Source: Dipteronia dyeriana
Lineage: Eukaryota > Streptophyta > Magnoliopsida > Sapindales > Sapindaceae
Assembly: GCA_032871835.1 (NCBI GenBank)
Contig: CM065299.1
Location: 24,569,074 to 24,633,073 of the forward strand
Direction: 5' to 3'
DNA: 64,000 nucleotides
Positions within the stretch are counted from its first letter, which is position 1, and the number at the start of each line of letters is the position of its first letter. The notes under the pieces were generated by a model, which saw nothing but the letters and a program-made list of their open reading frames with translations, searched no databases and was not told the origin of the DNA. Positions 46,007 to 59,334 of this stretch are shown here, piece after piece. The position numbers were made by a program, and so were the translations under genes.

Positions 46007-49000
46007 ATGGAGACAGCAGAGGAAAAGAAGTGTTTGAATTCTCCTTTGATTCTAATCTCCGAAGAAAGCGTGAATGGAGTGGATAGAGAGACAAGGGATG
46101 ATAATGAAAATGGGTTTGGGAGGAAAAAGATTAGTGAAGAAGTGAAGAAACAGCTATGGCTTGCAGGGCCGATGATATCTGTAAGTCTTCTGCAGTTTTG
46201 TTTGCAGATGATATCAGTCATGTTTGTGGGTCATCTTGGAGAGTTGGCTCTCTCTGGTGCTTCTGTGGCCACTTCTTTTGCTACTGTCACTGGTTTCAGC
46301 TTGTTGGTAAGTTTTACTTTTACACCTTGCTACTGATATTATTTTTTTTCTTCTTGTACTTGATATGCTTCTGTCAGTGTGTGTATATTTGGAATTTTTT
46401 TACGTTTTTATTTTAGTAGATTTGAAACGGTGCAAATTGTTTTTCTTGTGGATAACTGGATAGAGTCTATATATGTACTTACTTAGGATGGTCGTCAAAT
46501 TTAAAAACAACAAAAAACCCATATATATGTGAATATCTGATGAATGAAAATGGTTAGGTTAACTGTTAACAGTCTTCTTGTTTTTTATCTCAATTTTAGG
46601 CTTTGCAGTTTGGAATTTTGGTGGGGTCATTAGTCATGGTCCAGTTGCTGTAATGATACAATAACAAACTACAATTAATTTTAATACTGTGGATGTGGAG
46701 TTGAGAAAATTATCAAATTTGGGTTGTTTTTTAACAATTCATGTTTGGTGGTGATTTGATGACACACAACAGATTATTGGATTATCATAAGACCATCACC
46801 ATTTCTCTAACTTACACCAGCAAGAAGAAGACAACCTTTTTCTTTTTCTTTTTTATTTTGACAAAAATGGGCTTGCATTACACCACATATAAGATGTTTA
46901 GATTATGTATTCCTGAAACTTTTGGTTATATTGTCTGACGCATGCAGTCTTTATATGTATAGATTTTTCTCTTTCAGTGAATTTCTTTCTACGATAAAAT
47001 GAACCATTGTGCAAATTAGCATCATTTCTCCACAGATTAAAAAATTGCCAACATATAATAATTCTTGTATTCTTATTGTTTTCAGTTCATTCTAATTACA
47101 TTGTTTAAGGGCTCATTATTGATGAAGTTTCTAACCTTGTCATTTGTAACTTTTTAAATAAAGGGTTGTGTTAACAAGTGTCTTAAGAGTTAAGAGGGAT
47201 ATCTAACATTAGAAATTGCACAATAGAAAATCGTACATCTTTGAGAACGTTTTCACTATGAAGTGTTTTCTAAAAAAGTATCAGTGCTGATAATGTTAAA
47301 TTTTTGCATATCTTTTGTTTTCAATAGATGGGGATGGCAAGTGCATTGGACACACTATGTGGTCAATCATATGGAGCAAAACAGTACCGTCTGATGGGAA
47401 TACATATGCAAAGAGCCATGCTTGTTCTTCTAATAGTCAGCATTCCTTTAGCTTTTATCTGGGCAAAAACAAAATCACTTCTCATACTAGCTCACCAAGA
47501 TCCTCAAATAGCAGAAGAGGCAGGCGTATATGCACAGTTCATGATCCCCAGCCTTTTTGCCTACGGTCTTCTTCAGTGCCTCATCCGATTCCTACAAACC
47601 CAAAACATTGTTTTCCCAATGATGCTCAGCTCTGGAATCACCTTATTGTTGCACTTTCCTATTTGCTGGTTTTTGGTGTTCAAGTCTGGCCTTGGAAGCA
47701 GAGGAGCTGCACTGGCGAATTCAGTCTCCTACTGGATAAATGTGTTGCTGTTGGCTGCTTATGTCAAGTTTTCTTCTTCATGTCAGAAAACTTGGACTGG
47801 ATTTTCAATGGAGGCCTTTCAGAATATTGTCAATTTTCTTAGACTTGCTATTCCTTCGGCTGTTATGGTCTGGTAGTTGACAAATTTCTGTATATATTTA
47901 TAGTCAAAAGCTCTTTTTGTATCTATTTTGTCCCTTTTGTCTTTAGATCAGTGAAAGTGCAATGCAGGATGGAAAAGTATTTGGAAGTATTTTATGACAA
48001 AACAATTGAGAACTACTTTTTTTTTAAGCCTTTTCAAGATTTAAAGCACTTTTAAATGTTCTACAGAATCTATAGAATACTTTTACACAAAATGGCTTTT
48101 CTACAATTGCACTCCATAATTATATATCTTTTGTGCAAGATTCTAATTTAGCTTGCTATGAATTTGATGAACAGCTTGGAAATGTGGTCATTTGAGATGA
48201 TGGTACTTCTCTCTGGTCTTCTTCCTAATCCAACATTAGAAACTTCAGTGCTTTCTATCAGGTGACAACTTTAATTATATTTGTTTCTTATAAGTTTGGC
48301 CATGAAATATTTAGTAATTTCTTACTTTTGATAATATAATGATGAAAGCAATGTTTTGCTTATCTAAATTAAATTCAATTTTTACAGCCTCAACACATCT
48401 GCGACAGTTTGGATGATTCCCTTTGGACTTGGTGGTGCTGTGAGGTGAGTTATACAATCCCATTATCCACATATCAATTTACAATTCAATTATCGTCTAA
48501 TTTTAGTTGAGAATTTTGTGAAAGAATCTAGGATGTGTTGTATTACTCGACAACGATTGCTTTTATTGTATTTGTTTTAAATTCTCATCAACACATGAAT
48601 AATTTTTTGTTGATGTTTGTAAATTACAGCACCAGAGTCTCCAATGAGTTAGGAGCAGGGCATCCAGAAGCAGCAAGGTTGGCGGTGTGTGTGGTGTTTG
48701 TGTTGGCCATAACCGAGGGCCTTGTGGTGGGGTTAATCTTGATTTTGATACGCAACGTCTGGGGTTATGCTTATAGCAATGAAATACAAGTGGTCAAATA
48801 TGTAGCCACAATGATGCCAATTATTGCTTTATCTAACTTCATAGATGGACTCCAGAGTGTTCTCTCAGGTTTTTTCTATCTTCCAATTCTTAATATTTTT
48901 AATATAATTTGAAGTTCTTAATCATTTTGAGATAAATAAAACATGAACCTGTTGGACGCTAGGGTTGGTTTATGGTGTTGAAATAAAGGAGCTTTGATTC

Positions 49001-49910
49001 TTGATTTAGATACCAAGTTCTATGTTCTCTCAAATAAGGATTCATATTTTAAAGTTGGATTTTATATAAACACCGTTTTTGAATAGTTTTTTTGTTTTCC
49101 AGAAGATTGTATGCAAATCATTTTTCAATGAACTTTATACCGGTTTTCCCTCAAATAATCTATCAAAATTATCTGGTCAGGATCGACCTGATACAGACTT
49201 TTGTCTTTTAGTGAATTCTTTGCACAAAGAATTGAATTCTATGTAAAACTAGTTAATTCTTTATACTGAAACCTCCCTAAATGGAAAAACTTCACATCAG
49301 CACAATGCTTACATGATAATGACCGATAAAAAACGTAGCCAAGAAGAAATATTCTTTTGCATAGATTTTAGCTAAGAAGAAGCTCTGGTTGTGATGATCA
49401 GGCACTGCTAGAGGATGTGGATGGCAAAAGATTGGTGCATTTATCAATCTCGGATCATATTATTTGGTGGGAATTCCAACTGCCATTGTTTTAGCTTTTG
49501 TTTTACACATTGGTGGCAAGGTAAATATCAAATGATCTCATATATTATCCTTCTATTGGGTTTTGCATATCTACTAAAACGGCAAATGAATAATCTTTAT
49601 GTATATATGTTGTTTGTAGGGGCTTTGGTTGGGTATTATATGTGCCCTTGTTGTGCAAGCTATATCTCTTTTCACTGTTACCGTTCGCACCAACTGGGAA
49701 CTAGAGGTAACACGCTCCTTCCTTTGCTCGTTATGTTGTATGCTATCGATGATTCGTTAAGCTTTAGACTTTAATTAATAATCTGATATCATTGTTTGAG
49801 TTTAGTGGTTATTCGTTATATCTAACTAGCGATTTCTTGTTCTTGTTTAGGCAAAGAAAGCTACAGATAGGGTCTATGACTCTATAATCCCTGTTGATAG
49901 AGTATCCTAA
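46007..49910 (+). CDS. DTX: MATE/DETOXIFICATION efflux transporter, 8 exons
   Basis: Exons by consistent GT-AG junctions and phase: 46007-46306, 47328-47872, 48175-48261, 48388-48444, 48630-48868, 49402-49520, 49620-49706 and 49851-49910. Total 1494 nt, 497 residues plus stop, normal for plant MATE proteins. The start METAEEKK gives a hydrophilic N-terminus of about 45 residues, then VKKQLWLAGPMISVSLLQF at the first membrane helix and VMFVGHLGELALSGAS. Later landmarks: MASALDTLCGQSYGAKQY, GLGSRGAALANSVSYW, CLEMWSFEMMVLLSGLLPNP, STRVSNELGAGHPEAARLAV and the C-terminal ATDRVYDSI. The family has twelve membrane helices and exports organic cations, flavonoids, alkaloids or other metabolites using H+ or Na+ gradients at the plasma membrane or tonoplast. 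Substrate and membrane cannot be told from sequence. An upstream in-frame ATG at 45953 is possible, but 46007 fits the family better. Confidence 0.95.
46307..47327 (+). other. Intron 1 of the MATE gene
   Basis: 1021 bp from GTAAGT to TCAATAG, phase 0. T-rich, with no nested gene or element recognised. The small + frame at 46741-46938 inside it is not supported. Confidence 0.85.
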
Positions 49911-50672
49911 AATTGCCTAACAGTAGAGCACAAGTCATCAAATAACGCGGCCTAAGGCAACCGAACAGAAGATTTTTGTGATATGTGGAGTCTTCTTGTG
50001 AACATGTCTTGATTGTAAACAATAAGCTTTTAGTTAAATTGATGCAATTCAATGCTGTTCTGAGGTAAAAATCTAGATCAACAATTTTCCGGGATTATCA
50101 ACAAAACAATCTTTAAAATTAGTTAAATTATATAATAAGATAAATTTTATTTTAAAACAAGAAATTAAATTTTATATTTTTAGAATCTGAAAATGTAACC
50201 AAAAAATATATTAAATAATAATATTATAATATGCCTTAAATATCTCATAAGTTAGGAGGGATTCAAACTGGATAAAAAAAAAACCCAAATCCCAACTACA
50301 TTGGCTCTCTTTTTTTTTTTGTGTTAATTTGTGAATTGGCAATTTGGCATTTTAACATGCTAAAAGCAAAATTAATAATTTTAGAATTGAGAAACGATTG
50401 ACAAAAAAAAAAGAACAGAGATAACTTAATAGAAAACCTTAAATATGTTGATGATATTATAGATCAGTATCACTCCTTTTCTTCTGACTTTCAAATTTGT
50501 AATAATTGAAAAATAAAAATAAAAATCTTCTAACTTTCAAATTTGTAATGATTGGAAGAAAAAAACAACAAAAAACAAAAAAATTGGACAGATGACCAGG
50601 TGGTAGTGAAAGTCATATTAGTCATTATCATTGGTCCAATAATTGCTAAACTATAAACCTCCACGCGATTTA
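49911..50672. other. 3' flank of the MATE gene
   Basis: The 3' untranslated region probably ends within about 200 bp (an AATAAG-like signal near 50019). The rest is AT-rich with A runs and no gene. Confidence 0.45.
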
Positions 50673-51060
50673 TAAGGTTGCGTTTGATTCGATGGTGAGA
50701 TAGTAATAGATAGGACCGAATATGACATATTATTTTGTATTATGCTTAGATGATTTGAGACTGTATTGTTATACGTGTCATATAATTGTAACATGATGAT
50801 ATAAAATATTTAAATTATTAATATTATATTTAATAATATCTAATATATTGGAAATAATTATAATTATTCAAAAAAAAAAAAAAAATTGATCTTTTCAATA
50901 TTTGTCCCATATCATGGGATAAATTATCTTAAGGTTATAAGTGAAACAATTTTTTATGATCTTTACTGTCCTATCCTATGTTAAGACCGCATTAAATATA
51001 AAATATAAATAAATTATCTCAAATTATTCTGACTTGTCTCCCGTATCAAACGCAGCCTAA
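50673..51060. mobile_element. PIF/Harbinger-type MITE with TAA duplication
   Basis: The 382-bp body (50676-51057) begins GGTTGCGTTTGATTCGATGG and ends with the reverse complement of GGCTGCGTTTGATACGGGAG. It is flanked by TAA at 50673-50675 and 51058-51060. Termini and TSD fit Tourist-like MITEs. No coding frame. Confidence 0.87.
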
Positions 51061-52496
51061 AATCATTGAAGGTGTTCCGATTGGTGATTTAAATATATTC
51101 AGCCATCATTCTATCATGTGACAAATTATGTGAAATTTATTAAGGGTAAATTGCAGTAACATACCCCCCCCAGTATATGTATAATTACAATAAAACTGAA
51201 AAACATTCATAATAACACGATCATATCCTCTAACACAATGACTAAAGTTTGACTATTGTTATCCGTAACAGTAGAGGTAAAATTGTCTTGTTATTCAATT
51301 TTATTAATAAATGAAAGGGTAGTGTTAACTTTTACGGATTTAATTTTAGTTTTGGAGAGGAAATGAGATGATTTTATTTTAAATTTTTACCCCAATTTTC
51401 CGGTTGCATATCTCAAATGGACTTTTAAATATGTTTTAATTTTTTTTTTCTTTAAATTCCAGATCTCCATCCATTTAGAGATTTGGAAATGTTATTATTA
51501 ATATTACAGCATCTCTAATATAAGCGTGGCTTGTGAAAAAAAAAACGATGTCACTTAGGCTTAATAAATATTCTTTTAAAAAATCTTTCTCCAATGCAAC
51601 CGTCCACTTTCGGACGGCCTGTTGCATATCTCTTTTTTAAACTGATCCAACAAACATTTAAAATTGACATCAATTTTTCATCTATTTTAGTAAAGAAATG
51701 AAATAAAATAAAATAAAAAAAATAAGAAATAAAATTGGATACGTCATTAAAACAAAATGTGTTTTAAACGGAAGCATCGGAGACAAAATTTTAAGTCGAT
51801 CGTCTATCAAATTTATATTTATACCATATAAGAAGCAGGTTTTTTGACATTGTTATCACATCAATAATAATTTATATACAAACCATTTTTGTATTGAAAA
51901 TACTCTTATTTTTGTCATTAGAGAGATTTGGCAAGTTTAAGCCTTTCCATAGCCATTATTTCAAAAAAAATCTAAAAAAATCCACTCTTCTCCTACTTTT
52001 GGGAAAGCAAACTGTCCATGAGAATTACTTAAATCACTCATAAATAAACACATTGAAGACTTGGGGGCTTGGCCTTAAAGGGCAACCGAAAAAAAATGAT
52101 ATGAGAGAGAAACCAAAAAAAGTGGTGTCATCTCGGTGGATATGAGAAAATTAAAAAATACATGAGATGTGATCTTCATTGCAAGAGATCTTGTTGATCT
52201 CATGACTCCAGCCACAGAGATGCTCTCCACCACAAGGTGAGAGATTTGGTCATCACAGATCTCAGATTTTTTTTTTAAGTCAATATTTGTTTTTCTTTTA
52301 TTCAGCTTGTTGGTTTTAATTAATTTAAATTTTATGGACTGACGTTGTGAGACATGATTAGATAAGGCACTTCTCTTTCTCATTTAGGATAATGTTAAAT
52401 TAGAGCACATATTAACTACATAATTACTATAAAAATAAAATATTTATCGAGTAAATACATTTATTGATCGAATCAAAAAGTACAATAAGTACTTCC
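51061..52496. other. Intergenic, no gene
   Basis: AT-rich. GGTAAATTGCAGTAACATACCCCCCCC near 51150 looks like the end of a DNA transposon, but no inverted partner was found. The - strand frame at 52075-52383 has no family resemblance. Confidence 0.45.
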
Positions 52497-53337
52497 TTTG
52501 TATACAGGGGTGGACACCAACCCGTCAACCCAATTCAACCCGACCCAATCCGACTTGATTGGATTGAGTTGGGTTGACAAAATATAACCCAACCTAACTC
52601 GACATTAATAATAAAAAATAAATTAAATAATTTTATTTAATATTATATCTATTATAAAATCTCATTTTTTTAAAATATTTAAAAAATTTACTCATACACC
52701 ATTTATAATATTATAAATGATAAATATAAATACATAATTATATTTTATACCATAAATATATAATACATTTATTAAAAATATGCAATTATATTATCTTCGT
52801 CTCTTGTATTAATTGGTACATCCTTAGTTATACTTTAAAATGCATTTTTTTTCTTAGGATTTGATTAAGAATTTAATAGAAAAATGTATAATAATTGTAT
52901 ATAAACTCAAACTATTATGTTGGTTGAAATAAATAATAGATTATCCAACTACGAGTTATTTGACGAAGTGATTATAATTGTAAAATTGATGGGAGACTTA
53001 GATGGAGGTTTTCCAAGTTGGATAATTGTTATATTTTTATTTTTTTTAATTATGCAACAAATATTTAAACAATTTGTATTATATGTGGTGATTTGATTTT
53101 GATGTTTTTAAGAAATCTAAACTCAATGTGGTGTGATATTTGCGTGAAAAATTATTTTAAATTTGAATTTTAATATAACAAAATTCGAATTCGAATATAT
53201 CTTTTCTATTGGGTTAAAAAGCCCAACCCGATAAATATTTAGTTGGATTGGGTTGGGTTAAAATTTACGTTGGATTGGATTGGGTCAAAAAATTTTCAAC
53301 CTAACCCAACCCGAAAACGTCCACCCTTACTTGTATA
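52497..53337. mobile_element. hAT-type MITE (CAGGGGTGGAC ends)
   Basis: The 825-bp body (52505-53329) starts CAGGGGTGGACACCAACCCG and ends with the reverse complement of TAAGGGTGGACGTTTTCGGG. Extended inverted similarity rich in GGGTTGGGTTGG follows on both sides. An 8-bp duplication with one mismatch flanks it: TTTGTATA at 52497-52504 and CTTGTATA at 53330-53337. The CAGGGGTGG terminus and 8-bp TSD are hAT features. No transposase. Confidence 0.85.
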
Positions 53338-54459
53338 GCATTACAATAGCTGTATGACCATTATTTTGATCAATAGAGATCGAGTTGGAGGAGATGACTA
53401 TTCTCCTCCATTTTGGAAATATCTCCTCTGTTTTTTGGGTTTTATTTATTTATTATTTTTATGGTTTCTTTTAAATATTTTTTTTTAATTAATTAATATG
53501 CTTTATATACTAAATAATGATTTATTATGAGGCAAAAATATACTTTCACCCTACTGTTGAGGCTATGTTTGAGTAAGTATAACATTTTTATTAGTTTTAA
53601 TACAATTATACATAAACTTATCGATTGTCAGTTTGTCACTCGTGGCAGTGGGGTGAGACATACAACCACAGCATCTATACTAATAGTTGTGACTTGAGAA
53701 TGGAGATGATTCAAAAAATTTAAATAAAATATAAATGTCACTGATTTATTTATTTATTTATAAATAAATAAACCATAGACTACTCATGGGGTGATAAGTC
53801 TTTCCCATTATAAAACTTTTCAAAAAAAAAAAAAAAAAAGATCAGCAAATCACAAAAGAAAATGACAATTCATTTGTAACAAAATGATACAAGTGCAATA
53901 AAGGAACACTATGTCCTGGATACAAATTGTTTTCCTCAAATCATCGTATTAATAAGCAATTAAAATCATTAACAAGCACTTGCATAATAAATCTGTCTAC
54001 AAATTAGTGTTTTTCACCTAGCCAAAGACAAGGTAGAATAGAATCAATAACTAGTAACAGTATTTCACTTCAAATTGGAACCCAAGCACTAACCAAACTT
54101 CAACTACCCTCAGGTGTCGAGTCAAATGCATTCAAAATAATAACAAAATATCTCAAAAATTTGGCCTCATATGCCTAGTGTACAACTGCAGACTTTGAAT
54201 GTTAAGGAGTCTCATTTTCTTTCTTTTCTCTTTTCCTTTACAATTATTTTTCAATCCCTTAAAAGAATGATCTTCAACATCACCTACAATAGCTTCCTCC
54301 TAATATCATATCATTTCTCATGCCAGAGAAATATGGGTAATGGAGATGGAGACCACCAAATAAATATAACAAACTTCAAATTCATCACATACCTCCTAAA
54401 TGTGTTCCCGGTGATCAGATTGCTGAATCTGGGAATGAATACTATTATATGCATTCTGC
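53338..54459. other. Intergenic and likely 3' UTR of CDKD
   Basis: The right part, up to several hundred bases before 54460, is probably the 3' untranslated region of the kinase gene on the - strand. The left part is AT-rich, with an A run at 53822-53838 and ATTTATTTATTTAT near 53745. No other gene. Confidence 0.45.
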
Positions 54460-57400
54460 TTATTCAGGGTGTTGGAATTCAAGATCTAGTTTCCTTTTCA
54501 GATGAGATCTGTCAGCACTGCATTTAAAATTTGAAAAAAGAAGAATCAACTAACAATGTCTACCATTCATGTAGAAAGTAAGCGACTCATAACATGGAGT
54601 ATTCTACAACACATTTGACTAAATGGGAAAAGATGATGCTAAAGTACATATTCTTACAAGTGCAGGCACACAATCAAAGGAGATGCTTTATTCTGCATTG
54701 AACATAAATTGAGCAGAAATTTTATATCGTATTAATCAACCCTAAATATTGATGGCCTGCAAGAGACTCAGTAATTTGGATGAGGGCATTCTGATTTCAA
54801 CTCATGATTCGTTCAATATATACGAATGAGACAAGGTTAATCTATCATGGTTCATGAGTCATGACAAGGTTTCCCACTTAACCTTCCACTGATTTTTTAT
54901 GAAATCAACTCTATTGAACGAAATAATTGATTTAGTCCTAGTCGAAGTTCTGTAAAACTGACATCACAGAAGAACAAAAAAGAAAAATAAATATGAAAGT
55001 TGCTAATGTAATAGTCAAAGATTTTTCCATGGGATGTGAATATTTTTACCAAGCCTATATATAAAAGTTGTATCATTTGAATAATAAAAAGGGGTGTGAT
55101 TCAAGTGACCTAAACTAAGTTTTACCCAAAAGATTGTAACTTTAAGGTATAAAACAAACATTCCAAGATAAGCTATATAGTAAAAAAACCAAGAAAGAAA
55201 CTTTTACAAAAATTAAATAGAGAAGAAAAAAAAAGCCTTGGATAAAAATTTCATATGCTTGATCTCAGTTTGATCTGAAAAATAAATCGTTATCCTGAAT
55301 TTTTTGTACCTCTTTTATTTTTTTATTAGAAACCTAAAAGACATCAATATTATAACTTGTGTAGTTGTGTTCATGTTAGAATTGCATATTATAACAAGAC
55401 ATCGTTATTACATTTTACATCAAATCAGAAGTATTTTGGTTTCCAAAACTAACCCTTAAGGAAACTATGAAAAATAAAAGAGCAAAAGATAAAGAGCAAC
55501 TTTGAGAATTTAAAATGAATTTTTCAAAATGGACAAGAATTTTGAGGCATCAAAATAGAGAAAGGTAGACACATAATTTTTCCATTTTGTATAAATCTTG
55601 CTCAAATATATGAATGATTTCTAAACCATGTCCAGTAGCATTCTGCTTTAACACGACCTAACTTAATAAACAAGTATATTAATGCAGGGTTCAAAGCTCC
55701 ATCTTTCATTACCAAACTATTTCTCAAACAAATTATCTACTTCATGGAGTTTTGGGGTAAACATTTAAACTTAATGAACAATGATATTGCTTTACCTGTT
55801 AATTGTAGGTCTACTTGGTGGTCTTGCTGCAAAGATTGAAAAATCTACTGACATTGGCACTTGTTCATTCTTGCCAGCAAGCTCACCATCTGTCCGTTTC
55901 ATTTCACCAGCATGATCCTCAGTCTTATCAACTCGGTGAGCATTTCCTTCAAATCCATCGCGTTCTGGCATTACTCTCCTAGACTTTCTCGGAGGAGAAA
56001 ACACAGTAGGACCCTCTTGAGGGGATGCCTTAGATACCCGCTTAGGAGCAGGTCTAGGAAGCTTGTCTGGTACTGTAGGCAGTGGTGCAGATGAAAAGTA
56101 CCTAGATAGGTTAACAGAGATGAGAACAGAGAACTAACAGTAACAGTAAAATTCAACCAAACAACTTTGGATACCTGTGCTCTAATGCCTGCTGTGCAGT
56201 AATTCTAACTTTTGGGTCATAGGTTAACATCTTCAATAACAGATCTAGAGCATCGTCACTAGCAGTTGGAAACAATGAACGGAAAGGGGGTGCAGCAACA
56301 TATTGGTATTCCACATAATCAGGAAGGTAAGCTAAATCAGGCCACTGAGAAGGTGTTGCAGTCCCAAGAGCAGCAAAGATCTTTCCTAATTGATCCATGT
56401 CGGTTGTCCCCTGTTAAATATCAGACACAAATTTATGATCAGATAAACAAACCAAGAACCAACACTTAAAATTTTTACTCAAAACAGAAAACTAAGATAG
56501 ACCCTATTGGCAAAAAGTTATAAGGGGTGCCTGATACAATCATGTCTATATACAAGTAGGTCTACGCGTGCTAGAGACTGCTATCAATCAGAAAGATGAT
56601 GTTATACTCATATTAACAATGGAGTTTAACTCTGATTCAAGTTTGAAAGTACAATATTTGAAATCATTTAACACTTCATAATTCAATTCATTCATTCATA
56701 GTTCATTTCAGATAATGAATTCGATATTAGTTTGACTACTGAACATTAAAAGCAAACAAAGACAAGAATAAAGTGGTCTACAGCTACAACTAAAATGCAA
56801 TAGAATCATAGTCACAGGTGGCCAACATAACCAATTTTTTTTATGAAAGCTACAGTTAATGCTAAAATGCTGAAGATAATTCTCAGCCAAGTAAGAGGGA
56901 ACAAAACAGGAAAGCAGAAAGTTGATAATGAAATCAATCACTGTAGCACAATTAAATAAATTATATTAAGCCACAAAAAATGCATCTGAAATAGAAACAC
57001 AGCATAATCAGTAAACTTGGAAGGATTCAAATCACCAAGAAGCAATTTTCTCAGTACCAAAACCACATATTTAAGTTCGGCAAATATTTTATAAATCGAA
57101 AGATTCAACATTCATAACAATCTAATGTCACCCTTACTTGTAGAAATGGTCGACGGTTGAGAAGTTCAGCAAATATACAGCCTGCAGCCCAAATATCCAC
57201 CCCAGCACCGTACTGCTTGGCACCAAACAACAGCTCAGGTGCTCTATACCAACGAGCAAAGACCTGCACAAGTGTCCCACACTTTTAGATGAACTAAATT
57301 TTATTTATTTATTTGAACTAAGATGAACTAAATTTTTATAGTTACAACTTAAATCACCAAGTAAATTGGTGATACTTAACAGGAAAAAGAATTAACCAAA

Positions 57401-59334
57401 ACCCCACCACAAGAATGTAATCAGTTTGTAATATCGTGTCCAAATTGATCAATCCACTGAACTTTAAACTAATAATAATTTCTCCCTTATTCATCAAAAA
57501 AGAAAAAACAATTACTGACTTAAACAATTATTATATAGAAGCTGCCATCTATACAATAAAAATGTATTGTTAAGTATTGATAATATACCGATAAGGAAAA
57601 TAACAAGGAGTGGGCGGAAGTCTTAGGCACTTGTTACAATGCACAGAGTATAAAGATCAGCCTTTATAATGCACATTACCCACTGCCAACTTTGCTTATT
57701 GAATGAAAAATATCAAAACATTACAGTGAAAATGACTAGGAAAACACCTAAATTGCTCATTATAATTAACCACCTCTGATCTGAAAAATTGCCAGAGAAA
57801 ATGTCTATGATTTTAGCCCCTTAAAACTTTTCAACTTTGAATACTGGCACTTCTATAAAGAATTAGCAGGCGATTGACGAAGAAGCATACCTGATGAGTG
57901 AACTTGCGATCTGGGCTCCCAAATATACGTGCTAAACCAAAATCTGCAAGTTTTAGCTGTCCGTTGGATCCTATCAACAAGTTATTTGGCTTCATATCCC
58001 TGTAAAGCACAAGGAGGACACATTTTAGACAAATTCTAGCATGCAATCACATCACCAACTGGGCAAATAAAAGAAAAGAGTACCTATGCAAAACCCATTT
58101 CTTGTGGCAAAAAGCAAGTCCTTTTAATGTCATCTGCATGTAAGACTTTATATCAGCTGGTGAAAGAAATATGTTGGTATTGCGAATAACCGTTTCAAGG
58201 TCAGTCTCCATGAACTCAAACACGAGATGCAAGTTCCCCTTGTGAGGGAAAGCATCAATCAACTCAATTATATTTGGATCTTTAAGTTCTTTAAGCAGCT
58301 TAATTTCTCTTAGCGCTGTAACATTCACCCCTTCCTTTTGCTTTCCAAGACGAATTTTCTTGATTGCAACTGTCTGACCAGTCTGCAAACACCAGAGACT
58401 AATTTTCAGAAACCAATCAATTAAATAATTCAACTATTAGCAGTAACGTTGTAAAATCAAAATCATAGATTGTTCACTTTAGTTACATAAAGTAAAAATC
58501 AGTAACATCACCAAATCTTATATGCTGGAGTTCATAGATTTTTTTTTTGAAAGAACAATACAATTCAACAATGCCAATTAAACGTCAACCCAAAACTATA
58601 AGTCTGTAACATGTTTTCCGTTACAGTCTCTCCAGAGATAGTATCTTAGTACTCAACAACAAAAATATAATAACCAGTTTCACTGTCTACTAATACTGAG
58701 ATATAAATGCATTTAACATTTCAAAATACTCAACACAATTATCTTATGATTCATCTAATTCACTCAAAAATAGGCTAGTTAATGACCTAAATTAATAACT
58801 GTGATACATAGACAAATTTTATTAAGTCCCCCATTCCCAGCAAAAACAACAAACAGCATAAGACTCAACAACCTTTACTTTATTTCTACTTCCAGCTCGA
58901 CTAATTGTAATTGTATTTTAGCTGCTGAATATAACATTCCCTACAACAAACTAAACCTTTTCAAGGCTCAATTTAGAGACTACAATGAACTGAGCTCCAT
59001 TACACCGTTTAACTTAACCTAGTAGGGATTTTCTTCTTCTTTTTCTTTATAAAGCAACAAAAATTAACAAAAACAAAATTCCTATTTTGTGTTTCTAGAT
59101 TCAAAAAAAAAAGAGTAAAATTTAATTGTTCGAAATCAAATGCGCAATCAGTATGAACTAAACAAAATAACATAAAAACAAAATTGGATAAATAAGATAT
59201 AAAATGGGAAGAGAAGAGCTAGGGTTTACCTTAGTATCAATGGCCTTGTAAACGACACCGTAGGTACCTTCTCCGAGTACTTCGCGCTTCAGGTACCTAT
59301 CGGCGACTTTCTTCGGCAGATCGATTTCCGTCAT
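54460..59334 (-). CDS. CDKD: CDK-activating kinase, plant CDKD class, 7 exons
   Basis: Exons on the - strand: 59334-59230, 58382-58084, 57999-57891, 57263-57138, 56410-56175, 56101-55796 and 54517-54460. Total 1239 nt, 412 residues, close to other plant CDKDs (about 390-420). Residues 21-31 are the Gly loop [11 protein letters not shown]; Lys43 lies in VAIKK. NVTALRE (55-61) is the CDKD counterpart of PSTAIRE. HRDMKPNN has catalytic Asp136. DFG is at 154-156. The T-loop [20 protein letters not shown] has candidate phosphosites Ser163 and Thr169. The tail contains SPPRKSRRV and [17 protein letters not shown]. The kinase pairs with cyclin H and MAT1, phosphorylates the T-loop of cell-cycle CDKs, and as part of TFIIH phosphorylates the RNA polymerase II tail; it acts in the nucleus. 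Start and phases are consistent, with no breaks. Confidence 0.96.
54518..55795 (-). other. CDKD: Last intron of CDKD, stop codon at its donor
   Basis: 1278 bp. The donor is AACAG|GTAAAG, and reading through gives AGG TAA at once. Retention would therefore end the protein after 394 residues and drop the basic [15 protein letters not shown] tail. The acceptor AAATGCAG precedes the 58-bp last exon. No nested gene was seen. Confidence 0.8.

Noticed and set aside
46741..46938. 65-residue + frame in the first MATE intron
   Set aside because: Random AT-rich frame within a well-defined intron.
51140..51360. DNA-transposon end-like sequence GGTAAATTGCAGTAACATACC
   Set aside because: No inverted partner or flanking duplication within several kb.
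52075..52383. 102-residue - strand frame
   Set aside because: No family resemblance, AT-rich composition and no splice or promoter context.
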